Part shown: in pieces, positions 44,939 to 55,553 of the stretch
Numbering within the stretch: the first letter of the stretch is position 1
Layout of the letters: every line of letters starts with the position of its first letter
Source: Amyelois transitella
Lineage: Eukaryota > Arthropoda > Insecta > Lepidoptera > Pyralidae
Direction of reading: 5' to 3'
Length of the DNA stretch: 64,000 bases
NCBI RefSeq assembly: GCF_032362555.1
Contig: NC_083526.1
Coordinates: 3,058,001-3,122,000 of the forward strand
Made by a program: the position numbers and the translations under genes
Notes under the pieces: generated by a model
What the model was told of the DNA's origin: nothing
Seen by the model: only the letters and a program-made list of their open reading frames with translations
The model's database searches: none

Positions 44939-45808
44939 ATGAATCTAGCTAAGGTGAGGTTATGTTTAGTACATACATTAATCACTCTATATCCCTTGCG
45001 GGGTAGACAGAGCCAGATGTAGTCTTGAAAACACTGAAAAAAAAAGCAAAACAACAACAGATGACTGATTTTATGTTTAGTAGGTAATGTTTTGAATTTT
45101 TATAGACCTTACTTTATTATCTTCTGTTTATTTTCTATAATAAAATTACAGAACATTTGGAGGTTTGCACCTGTTGTACGCAGTGCCATCAATTCAAACA
45201 TAAAATTTTTGAGGCCCATGTCTGCATCGGTTACTCCCATATCCACAAAACCCATAGAAAATATTGCTGTATCATATGAACCCGACAAGCTGTACAAAAA
45301 AGTGGAACTAGAAATGAGGGGCATCGACCCTGCAGTTCTGCTAAGTTATTCTTGGTTTTGTGTAGCAGCAGCTTCACATTTGGGCATTGAAGTCACCAAA
45401 AGGTTTGTTTCTATTCTACCTATCTGTATATTGTTTTATGTTTGCATTTCTATTTATTAAAGGACCTGAGATGTGTGAATGAGTTTCTTCTAATTATTTA
45501 CAATTAGCCACTACACTGTGACAGTGTATTATACCAACTTATTTTATTATTTCAGTTGGGCTCTCAGAAAAGCAGAGAAAGAGAGGCACACGCTACTCAA
45601 ATGTGTCCACATTTACAAGAAACACAGGGTGCAATACGAGATACGGACATATTTCCGATTCATTCATTTACAAAGACTTACGGGCTCTACCTGTGACACA
45701 TACTTAGAATATATAGAGAGGAATCTCCCTGAAGGTTGTGCCCTCAAGGTCACAAAAATTGAATGCCAAAAAATGCCAGAACATTTGACTCCTCCTAGCG
45801 ATGCATAA
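44939..45808 (+). CDS. mRpS10: Mitochondrial ribosomal protein S10 (uS10m), three exons
   Basis: CDS: 44939-44953, 45152-45402, 45556-45808; 172 residues. The short first exon (MNLAK) opens a basic, Arg-containing mitochondrial presequence ([20 protein letters not shown]). The S10 domain shows [55 protein letters not shown] and [15 protein letters not shown], which align well with animal MRPS10. It is a component of the head of the small mitochondrial ribosomal subunit. Intron 1 contains a reverse family-A fragment (44975-45040) that begins 22 bp after the donor. Confidence 0.94.
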
Positions 45809-46841
45809 TGGGTACTTAGATTGAAGTTATTAGAATAAAACAGTGTTAATATAATAAAATCTTTTATTTTCCAATAAATAAAATTTATAGAAACAGTTTC
45901 TTCAAACATATCTTACAGGAATGTATGTATAATGTAATGTAGTATTTTATTTTGCATAAAATTTACTATTGGCAATACTAAAACATGAACGTCAGTGGGT
46001 ACTAATATTTTTTAATCATATTCTTTATGTTTTACCAATTTGATTGGATCATAAAACAAATACATATGTATTTTTGTTATCTTCTTTACTAAAATATTAA
46101 ACTTCTTCCCTGCTATCATGAGAAAAGTAATGGTAATTATAAGCCTTTAAGGCGTAAGTCTACAGGCATCTTGTAATATAGGTACAAATACATAATTAAA
46201 CCTTTTGAATCTATTCTCTAAATAATCTAACTTACCTCTTACTCATGAGATATTTCTTTACTTTTGTCAGTGGAGTTAAGTGGAGCATCCTCCATTAATA
46301 TATTATTCCGTTTTATTTGATGGTATGTAATTATGAGTTACAAATGGAGTTAATATTTTTCATTATTTTTCATATTTTTGCAGAAGCTTCTTACAAAGCT
46401 ATGAGCTACTTATACAAACACAATTAATGCTTAAACATAATAATACTGTATTGACTAGAATTAAATCACAACAATAGTCTTTTTTCTTCTGGCTTTAGTT
46501 CCGGTTGCATCCGCACCCCTGCAGGCATACTTTGGAGCCCGAAGTATGTCTTTGACCATTGATCCTACTAGGTTAGGTGAGTCAGGTTTTTACATAAAAC
46601 AACTCCCATCTGACCTCCACAACCTTTGCAGGTAAACCTTACCCGTATTGGATCCATGGTAAATCACAACACTAGAATACAATAATTATAGACTTAATAC
46701 ACAGCAGACCACAGTAGTTACTTGTATTTAGGTGACCTTTTTCTTGTAAATATTAGAACAGGAATAAAGCAATACATGGAATGTTCAGTCTGATTTTGAC
46801 GATTAGTATCTCCTTGGCAGTGAGCTCCTTTGACACTTATT
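45809..46841 (+). other. Spacer between mRpS10 and TMEM216 genes, with family-B repeat
   Basis: A poly(A) signal for mRpS10 (AATAAA near 45834) follows the stop. A forward family-B repeat occupies 46485-46668 (TTAGTTCCGGTTGCATCC to GTATTGGATCCATGG). The rest is AT-rich with no gene seen. Confidence 0.6.
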
Positions 46842-47456
46842 TTATTCGTATTGTTGGTTCTTGCACACAGTGAAGATGAAGAGTATTGCAAATGCTAACT
46901 CCAGGCCGTGGAACATTAGCATTACGGCACACCAGATGTATTCCAGGCGGAGAATGTATGTCTGGTAAATAAGGAAGTAGCACACACCAACCGCTGATGG
47001 TATTGTTAATAGCACAGAAAAGAACACTGGAATTTCTGAAAAGAAAGAATATTTTGTCTGACCTATTCCAAAAAAATATTGGCCTAGTTTTAAAATTACT
47101 AGCATGTTATTCAAATGATGTTTTATTGTTTTGCATTACAAGTAAATTGGACTAACACTAAATTAGAAAGGACATGAAATGGCTAGTGCTTCCTTTTTTA
47201 ATTTTAAGACTAGGTACTTACTTTTACTAGCCAAATTGCCTCTTCGACCTAAGAATATACGAATGACTTCCACAAGGCATAAAGCACAAAATATGCCGGC
47301 TTCAGTTAGCAAAGCGTTTTCTGGATAGGAAACATTGATCGCTTTCAGAATGCCCATAGCCACTTCACATACAAAGAACATACCTAAATAAAAACTGTTC
47401 AAGTAAAGTAATATTTCGTAAGCGAGGCTAGAGTTTACGTTTGTTACTTTAGACAT
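46842..47456 (-). CDS. TMEM216-like transition-zone membrane protein, two exons
   Basis: CDS on the minus strand: 47222-47456 and 46842-47035; 142 residues (human TMEM216: ~145). Four predicted membrane helices; conserved stretches are LAYEILLYLNSFYL, LCLVEVIRIFLGRRGNL, LLTIPSAVGVCYFLIYQTYI and LRLEYIWCAVML. The family (TMEM216/TMEM80) is part of the MKS/tectonic complex at the ciliary transition zone, which gates entry to the cilium. Insects have cilia only in sensory neurons and sperm, so expression should be restricted. The GTCAATGTCAAA word lies 112 bp upstream. Confidence 0.88.
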
Positions 47457-47567
47457 ATTTAGAGTAAAAGGAAAAGCAAGATCAGAAGAAATTTAAAAAT
47501 CGCCCGTGCAAATCACAAATCAAAACAAACAGATACAGATTACCAATCAAACAATCAATGAAAAAAC

Positions 47568-47579
47568 GTCAATGTCAAA
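47568..47579 (-). promoter_or_regulatory. GTCAATGTCAAA motif upstream of the TMEM216-like gene
   Basis: Third exact copy of the 12-mer, read on the plus strand, 112 bp upstream of the minus-strand start codon. In the gene's own direction it reads TTTGACATTGAC. Confidence 0.5.
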
Positions 47580-47966
47580 ATTTTCAAACAAAAGAAGAGT
47601 GGCAAAGGGCTTTATCCATTCAGCTATCGTCAATGGCATACATCATACCCATTATAATAAAACGCTATGTATGTAACAACGGAATTCTAATTATATAGGT
47701 ACTCTAGGAAACTCGTAAATTAAACTCAATAAACAATCAACAATTTTTTATTGAAATATAAAACCCCATATGTATAAATAAGAATCATAACAATTTGTAA
47801 TAAAGCTAAGTAAACATTAATCTAAACTAAATAAAACAAAATTTCTTTCTTACAAGGCTGTTGGTAAAATATATTTCATTAAACTTAATTCATAGATATA
47901 AAACTACTGAAAATAAAATTAGTAAGTATAAAAATAACTTAAACCAAAACTTCAACACCAAAAACT

Positions 47967-50900
47967 TTATTCGAAACTTAACTCGGTTCCTTTCAAGTGG
48001 CTCTCGGCCCATTCATCGAATCTTCTGGAAAGATCTTCGGACATGTAGTTCTTCCAATCTCCAATCTGTCCCTTCCTTATGAAGCGGAGATCGGTTTGTT
48101 CAAGATAAGATTTTCCGAAAGATTTTTCCAAGATAGCTTCCAAATTAACAGCGCGGTTAGTCTTCATGTTCTGGAAGGAGAGATGTTCGCACAGTTTTTC
48201 TACTTGTACGTCTGTCAGGGTTTTCCCAAGAAACTTGGCGGTCTTGCGGATGACAGACGGAAGATCTCGCTTCATTTCTTCAAACTTGATGAAGAGAAGG
48301 TTGGGGTCGTGGCGTCTGTTCCAGAATCCTGAGGGGAAAATAAATGTTGAAGGTTTATATTGATAGGTTTATATCATATTTATCTTGCCTCGCCTTCTGC
48401 TACTAACGCGCAGTTGCACATTGATTACACAGAGCCTTCTAAGGATCCAGAAAGTCGAGTGAGGTCATACAGTCGCAAGCCACCAGTTCAATACGAAGTC
48501 ATCATAAAAAATATATTTGACAAAAGGCATTTTCTTCTGCGTTGGCCTGTCACTATTTCTACATCTCAATTCTTATTCAAGCTAAACGGCTTGAAGGCTT
48601 ATGGTTGTCTTCCTCGTAAGGATACATTTGTGATAAGTTTGTACTTAGAATTCTCTATATGAACTAACATTAGATGCCTATGACACGCAGGTGGAACCTG
48701 AATTGTTACTAAATAATAATAATTTATAATCAAGTCTTCATCCCTGGTTTGGAAGACAGAGCCAACAGAAATAACGTTCAGCTGTATGGCTTAATGATGG
48801 AATAGGCTATTTGACAAAGTTCTAAAAACTATCTTAGGGTATTTATTTGTTTATAAGGAGCCCTACAAAAATACTTTTCTGCCTTTATTACAGCTATTTT
48901 ATTAAAAAATCGAAAAAGAAAATGAAATATTCAAATATGCCGCCAAAACGCGACTTTTAGCAATATGGCGGCCATGGCATGCAGTGACGTAAATTTCGTG
49001 TAAATATGATACAAAGCTTGTTGGTGTTTCGAAAAGTTTTGATTTTCTCTTGTTTTATTTAACTTGTGCCACGTCATATGTGTGAAAATTATTAAAATGA
49101 GTTCCTATAAATGTTGTGCAGTGCCTCAATGCACTAATACAACAATAAAATCTCCTACGAAACTGTTTTTTTCTATGCCGATGGATTTGAATATTCCCAA
49201 GAAGAGGTTTCAGATCATGATCTAAGATCAGTGGTTACCAAGATATACTTACATTGATGTTTTCACATTCCTCAGTTCGTATCTCAGCATAGAAATCTGG
49301 ATTGTCTATGAAGAAGACAATCCAGATTTCTTCTTCCAACCATTATTGCGTCCACTTTTGGTAGGTTTCGACTGTCAGCTTTCGCGGAATTGGTTTCCAT
49401 TATTAAATACCTATGTTATCTGAGTAATCCTGAGCGATCAAACACTTATAAAATCTTGAAAACTAATAGCGAACACTAAGGAACGGTACGATCCACAGTC
49501 TGTTTATGGATAATTGACGTCATAATAGAAATAGCCAATCACGTTCGTTTTTAGTCACGTGACAGCTGCATATAAAAACCTAATTTTCTGAGACGGATTT
49601 TGTTTAAATAATGCAATATTTTTATCTCGCGTTATTACAAATCGCTCCAAAAAAATAATATTAAGACTGATGACATAAAAGAAATGTATATTTTTAATAC
49701 AGTCAAATAGCCTATTGTTACAAGATACTTATATCCTTAACATTTTACCCAAATTAATATAACCAAGAAACAGCTTAAACGTAACTTACCGAGGATATGG
49801 TTCCAGACGGGTCCGAACGGGGCTCGGTCCCTCATGAAGAGGTCGCAGAACTCTTCGAAGGTCCCCTTGAGGCCGTGCACCAGCGTGCAGTAGTGGTAGT
49901 ACGACACCACCATGTCTTTGGGGTTCCGAGATGTGTAGATAACCTGAAATGTAAAAAACCTCTTCAAACCATGACATTGGCAGAATCATCGAAAGTCCGG
50001 TGGAAGCCACATTATAGAAAAGAACCTGAAATGTTCCAATAAACCTTAAAAACTCTCCATTAAGTACTGATATCTGCTGCTAGAAAAGAAGTTTTGGCGA
50101 ATATAGCGATGACGAGAGAGAAAAAGTGGGGAAATTTACAGTTTACTGGGTATGATAAGCGAAAATATCCTTGTGTAATAGTCCAATTTTTATCCCTTAT
50201 TTACAATGGAGTAGCATCATATGGGTATTTCTGAGAAAACCTGCACATTTAGGCAACTGAAGAAGGCATGATTGAAGTTGATCTGGTCAGGTTCCCCTGC
50301 AAGCCCAATTTCCCCCACATGGACAAATTGTTACTTCAATTTATTGAACTTTCTACTGTTTGAATATAGTGATAGCTGGACCCAGGGTCTTTTGCATGCA
50401 GACTAACATCAGGACGATGGCGATAAATAAGGCATAATGCCCTTAACCATAAAAGATAGAAGGGGAATGAAAGAGTTACAGTAGGTAGGCAAAGGCCCTA
50501 GTTTCCATAGATCTTTCTCTCTCATTTTTGCGCGTACGCAGTTATCCTCCGTCGCATGCTTGGAGCTCGAGGTCAGCTTTCCTACACTTTTCTTTCCACA
50601 CTTGTTCTTGTCACATCGTCTTTGGCACGCTATCATCTTCCGCGACGTTAAGGAAGGATTCCTTCGGTCTGCCCATACCCGGTTGAGGCGGTATAGTCTC
50701 TGATTTCAATAGAAACCCTTATAGTAATAAATACTTCGGTGTGATACCCTTTTAGGGATGAAGTCATGACAAGTACCTTAGGCTTAGCAGACCCGTCTTC
50801 TTTCTGTATATCCACGGGCAGTAGGTCCCATGGCAAATGGCTGCGGATGTAGCGAGGATGGGCCAGCCGGTACTTCACCAGGTCTACCGAGGTGCCCTTC

Positions 50901-53900
50901 ACAGATTCCTTGTGCCATTCCGCGTGGCCGTCCACCATGATGCAGGATAGCTCCACTAGTGGGCATCTGATCTGTAAGAATTACGAACAAGGCAGTTAAT
51001 AAATGGTCCTCAGTATAGACGTAGGTACCCTGAACAAATCAGAGACGTCCTAGCAAAAGGTCAGGTCAAGAGTACCCGAAACCGACGATGAAACGATGAA
51101 GAAAACAGTTGAATATGATGAAGCAAGGGAAGATTGCAGGGATCGTGGTAAGTAGAAAGATGTAGTCTCTGCAGACGCGTGATTTTTTGTATGTATGTAT
51201 TTGTTTTATGTATATTCTCGTAGTTAATGTCTTTAGGCTAAAGTAGGAAAGTATAGTTATAGTAAGTAGGTATAGTTTTAACACTTTCATATGAAGCCTA
51301 CTGTATAACTTTTGATTTAAAATTATAATATGATACTAAGTAAGTACCTTTATGTATAAGTTCGTTTCTCAAAGTATGACTTCTAATATCTACATATAAA
51401 TGTTTGTAACATCCGAAAGGTTAAATATTAAGATCTGGTATATAAATTTAAGACCTTGTTGTACTCATGTTTTGCAAATAAAAATTTAAATTTGAATTAA
51501 CTATCGACTTGTGCATTTCTATGTGAATTCAAATAGATTTCAAGGTTGTTTTTTATACCTATGGTATAAGGGTCTACAGCAGATTTTTTTGTATGTTATA
51601 AGTAATATCAGCATCAGTGTTGGCTATATTTATTATAAAAGCTCTTTGGATGTCACCAGCGGATAAATATGACAACCTGGTCATACCACTTCATAAATAG
51701 TAAGGACAAGTTTCCCTGCAGGCCACTGTACCGACAGCCTATTATTACGTAAACGACAACCGGAAATAAACAAACCTGTTGCAAAGATTTGGCGCCTTCG
51801 TAATCCAGGTCGTGACCGATAAGCCACACCATTTCCTGTGCCCATGTCGAACCTTAAACAAAGATAAATCAATTAGTTTATTTTGTTTATTATCACGTGT
51901 ATATCCCTTGCGGGGTAGACATAGCCCACAGTTTTGAAAGACGGATAGGCCACGTTCAACTTGTTTCCTTTTCATTTTGTTGTCATAATAAGAAAAACAC
52001 AAATTCTGATCAGTGATAAAAGAGATATGTTAATTTAAATTAGCCAGATGAACCAAAAAACATATTCAAATGCCAACTAAAATCGCTGGACAGCTGATCG
52101 TTATACGAGTAAACTTTCACTTTCAATAAAATTATGTTATCGAATAGCGAAAGTTTTCTAGGTCTTACGTGTATATTGCATCTCTCTCTACTAACTGTTT
52201 AGTTTATCTAATAAGTCTTTACCTACCCCTTCGGGAGAGGGGCGTGATTTTATGTAAGTAGGTTTGTATAAATTTTAATTTTTCATATATCGACATATCT
52301 ACGCCACAAGTCACAAAGAACAAAAACACGCGACGCTATCAGTCAAAAACAGAAAAAAGTCTAAATCGCGCTAGCAAAGATTTCACGGGTCGGAGCATAT
52401 ATACAACCTCCGACACGGCACCACCAGCGCTCCCGCTACAAACATTGTTTGTTTTTTCTTTTTCCTGGTATTAATCCCGGTTACATTTTAACTGGACCCT
52501 ATACAGCCCGGGATGCGCTTTAAACCGTTGGGTAAACCAAGGGTAAGTCAGGTTTTTACCCGAAGCGACTCCAGTCTGACCCTGACCCGCGACCTATGAT
52601 TTTCTACATTATTTGGTAGATACTAAGTTATTTATAAACGTCCTGCTGGAGTAAGTCCTAGTTACCTATTTTTTAAATAGGAGCCCGCGGAGTCCACCTA
52701 CTGTGGTGATCAACGATCCTAAGTTGAGCAACTGTAGTAAAACGCTGTAATAGATAAATGAAAAAAAAAAGAATAGGACAATTCCATCTCTTTGCCATGG
52801 ATGTCGTAAAAGGCGACTAAGGGATAGGCTTATAAACTTGGGATTCTTTTTTCAGGCGATATGGGCTAGCAACCTGTCACTATTTGAATCTCAATTCTTT
52901 CTTTACGCCAAATAGCTGAACGTCTTGACGTATTTATTTGAGATTTTGTTTTCAGAGAATCTTAATTAACAGGTTACGTCACGACCTTTAAAATCCATAG
53001 TTTAGTACTTATCCACTTAACAAGCCGATATTATAAAATTCATTTATTTACTACTTACTAAATAAATAAATACATAAATAAGTGTTTGTAATGAGTAACG
53101 TTTGAGACTTGTGTAGTTTACCAATGTATTAATTTATTCGCGATCGTGAGAATTTATTAGTAAGTCGATAATTTTTTGGTTGTTAATACCTATCATAATA
53201 GTAGTATGTACTTATAAGAAATGAGTTAACCTTTTATAGTCTAAATAAGTTTATTATTTATAAAAGGAATTTTGAATTTATTTCTTATCAATCGTAAGTT
53301 AGTTACATACAGTATCCAAACTATCAATGATCGAGATAAAATGTTCTAAGTACATCCTTTTGAGTTTTACCTTAATTTCAGATAGGATTTCAAGTTTTAA
53401 AATCGGCTTAGTAGTTTCATAGTTCAATTATACATCGTGACATAGTTCCTATGACAGTACTGGTTATGAAACAATGTTAGTTAGGTATTTGAGATTTTTG
53501 CTACAGGCCGTGAAAGTAGTGACTACAATTATTACATCTTATTATGTCACACGATTATTTACACTGTTGGCAAAACTTTTGGACTTTAATCAATAACCAT
53601 CCTATTGCAAACGGTTTAATAAAAGCTATAAGAAAATACATCGACGCGCCATTTATTTCTAAATAAAGTTTTCAATTTGGTTAATGTAAGAATCATGATC
53701 TAAATAAATTATTCTCAACGGACCTACCAGTGGGGTACCATGAGTAAATTGCATCCGCGTCAGGCCATTCGGATTCTCTTTAACTCAGAATTATTATTTT
53801 AATGGAATTGTTGTTATAATATAATTGTTATCTATGACATAGGTATGGCCAAAGCATAAATAAATAATACTCAACGGCCCGCATTTCTAAGCTTGTGGTG

Positions 53901-54195
53901 TAGTTGTGGGTCGTAAGGTCACAAAAATAAGTTTGTTTATAGCATAACTTATCTATATCTAAAAAAGTAAAATCTCACCTGTTCTAGGATAAGAGCACAT
54001 CCACACATCATCTGCAAGCACCTCCATATCCAAAATATCTTGACCAATATCCATGTAGTCCGCAGGAAGAATCACCCTGCCGGGGTTTATTTCCACCATG
54101 CAATCCTTTTTTCCGAACAAACGATCAAGTAATTCTCCCGCGCCATCCCCGTTTTTGTCCAACTTCGAAAATGTCAAACTTGGCCGCGTTCTCAT
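47967..54195 (-). CDS. Cytosolic sulfotransferase (SULT family), five exons
   Basis: CDS on the minus strand: 53979-54195, 51776-51852, 50777-50971, 49790-49943, 47967-48328; 334 residues, GT-AG and in phase. The PAPS 5'-phosphosulfate loop is SYPRTGSTW (Arg where vertebrates have Lys, as in many insect enzymes). The catalytic His is in RSHLPWDLLP. The 3'-phosphate site is YTSRNPKDMVVSYYHY, and the C-terminal signature is RKGQIGDWKNY. These show an active-looking enzyme that moves sulfonate from PAPS to a small hydroxylated acceptor. The closest class I know is the insect ST1/retinol dehydratase group of moths. The substrate cannot be told from sequence. Intron 4 has a THAP-bearing transposon; introns 1 and 2 carry family A and B repeats. 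Confidence 0.95.
48728..48800 (-). repeat. SINE-like repeat, family A fragment
   Basis: A degraded reverse copy (AGACAGAGCCAACAG, GTTCAGCTGTATGGCTTAAT) that ends directly at the left end of the TA-flanked 48805-49712 element, so it was the likely target. Confidence 0.65.
48805..49712 (+). mobile_element. TA-flanked nonautonomous transposon carrying a THAP fragment
   Basis: The ends are the inverted repeat GGCTATTTGAC (48805 and, reversed, ending 49712), each next to TA. The 908-bp interior has a short THAP-like open frame at 49097 and a perfect 15-bp hairpin at 49293-49329 (AAATCTGGATTGTCT arms). It lies in sulfotransferase intron 4, antisense by frame. It was probably derived by deletion from a larger THAP-transposase element. 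Confidence 0.7.
49097..49225 (+). pseudogene. THAP zinc-finger N-terminal fragment
   Basis: 42 residues: MSSYKCCAVPQC, then TKLFFSMPMDLNIPKKRFQIM. This is the start of a THAP (C2CH) DNA-binding domain, with the first Cys pair and the F-x-P-type turn. The Trp and the C-terminal C-x2-H are missing. THAP domains head P-element and Kolobok-type transposases as well as host factors. The place inside a TIR element favours a transposon origin. Confidence 0.6.
50205..50300 (-). repeat. Family-B fragment, intron 3 of the sulfotransferase gene
   Basis: Reverse piece with CCTGCACATTTAGGCAACTG and GGTCAGGTTCCCCTGCAAG. Diverged and truncated at both sides. Confidence 0.6.
51892..52925 (+). repeat. Family A and B repeats, intron 1 of the sulfotransferase gene
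   Basis: Reverse family-A end at 51892-51965, forward family B at 52455-52600 (TTAATCCCGGTTACA, AAGCGACTCCAGTCTGACC) and forward family A at 52765-52925 (AAAAGGCGACTAAGGG). Between them, 52330-52430 carries the CTAAATCGCGC repeat seen also at 32680. Confidence 0.7.
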
Positions 54196-55471
54196 TTTGA
54201 ATTTTTATTTTTAAATTGTTTTTTTTTTTTTTGTATTCTGTTTTTGATAGTATCGACACACGTCTGTTTTCACCGAGCAAAGAAAGTGTTATGCCCTCGT
54301 GTTGCTTACGCTGTTTTCCGTATCTCTCGCGGCCTGCTACTTTCGTTTTGGTAGGGTGCGATTAGAAGGATTATACATTTGTTAAAGTTAATAATTAGAA
54401 GTCGACTATCATAAGTTGTCTAATGCAGTGGGCAAGATATATTTTAGAGATTATCAAACCTATAAAGAGTTCAGTCATCGTCATTGACCTGAGAGAATTA
54501 CTCTCAGGTCAAACGGATGAACCTATGAATTTACTGAGAAGATAAGATCAATAATTGTAAATAGACCTTCAAAAGCTTAGAAAAGAAGAAGTGTAGAAGT
54601 GTCTTAAACCCAAAGCACGAGCAATGCGGTTTGAGGCGCAGTACTGCGTTCACGTAACTTAGATTAGGCTGACCTGGCCTTATCCAGTGCATCAGGTGAG
54701 TTTCCTGGTTAATTTATATGGTTATTATGTAAACCGCTAATACTAATAATGTAAGAAATTGTTGAAGGAGCATTTGTTTATTTTATTAAATCTTATCATT
54801 GCATTTTAAATGTCGATATTTGGGGTCAAAGACAGCTTAAATTATACGTAAAACTTTGTTTGAAAACCTTTACAAAATTTCTGCCTCTTTAGTTGAATGT
54901 TTTTAGAGCCGTAACATTTTTCTCTTTTATAAAATTTGTTCTCTATAAGTACATTTATTTGAGGACGAAGAGATGGAATACGCTTAATCTACGACCAAAC
55001 GAAAAATGATTCAATGAAAAAATAAAAAAACATTAAAGAATTTCAGGTGCAGTGGCAAGAGCTATCATTATACATTCTAATATCTCTCCTTGCCAAATGC
55101 TGGATTTTGTCCAGTAGAGCTTCATCCAAGACGTACCTATTCAACGTAAATAAGTTGCATTTTTCTGATAAAACGAGTTCGGAATTCTGCTCAAACAAAA
55201 AACGTGGTAAGTAATCACATACTTTTAAGAATTTGGAACATAACGGTCCGTTTTAAATTCGAAAGAAAGGGATATTTTTAAACATTGTAAGTGCATTTAT
55301 CTCAGGCACTGGAGACGTGTTTTCTGCCAGTAGGTACCTACATACTGGAAAAAAAAGATTAAAAAAGGTTTTATTTGGAAATTGTCTTATTCAAGATTGA
55401 ACCTCGAATTGTTAAATGACTTGATAAATAGGTACTTTCAAAGAAAAGATCGCAAGGTGTAAGTGTTATCA
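54196..55471 (+). other. Spacer between the two head-to-head sulfotransferase sequences
   Basis: Presumed promoter region for the minus-strand sulfotransferase gene. It holds a perfect 12-bp hairpin (TTGACCTGAGAG, loop AATTA, 54484-54512). No other gene was seen. Confidence 0.5.
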
Positions 55472-55553
55472 GGGTTTACTCCCATTGGCCAGGATATTTT
55501 GGATTTGATGGTTTATGAAGACGATGTATGGTTGTGTTCGTATGCTCGTTCAG
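55472..55553 (+). pseudogene. Orphan sulfotransferase exon (end of exon-1-like region)
   Basis: After ...TTATCAG at 55471 an open stretch reads GFTPIGQDILDLMVYEDDVW then LCSYARS, and ends at a GTGAGT donor (55554). It matches IGQDILDMEVLADDVWMCSYPRT, the end of exon 1 of the neighbouring gene, including the same donor position and phase. I could find no following exon with the GTTW loop in the next 6 kb. It is therefore a remnant, or one exon of a gene with diverged parts. Orientation is opposite to the intact gene. Confidence 0.7.
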
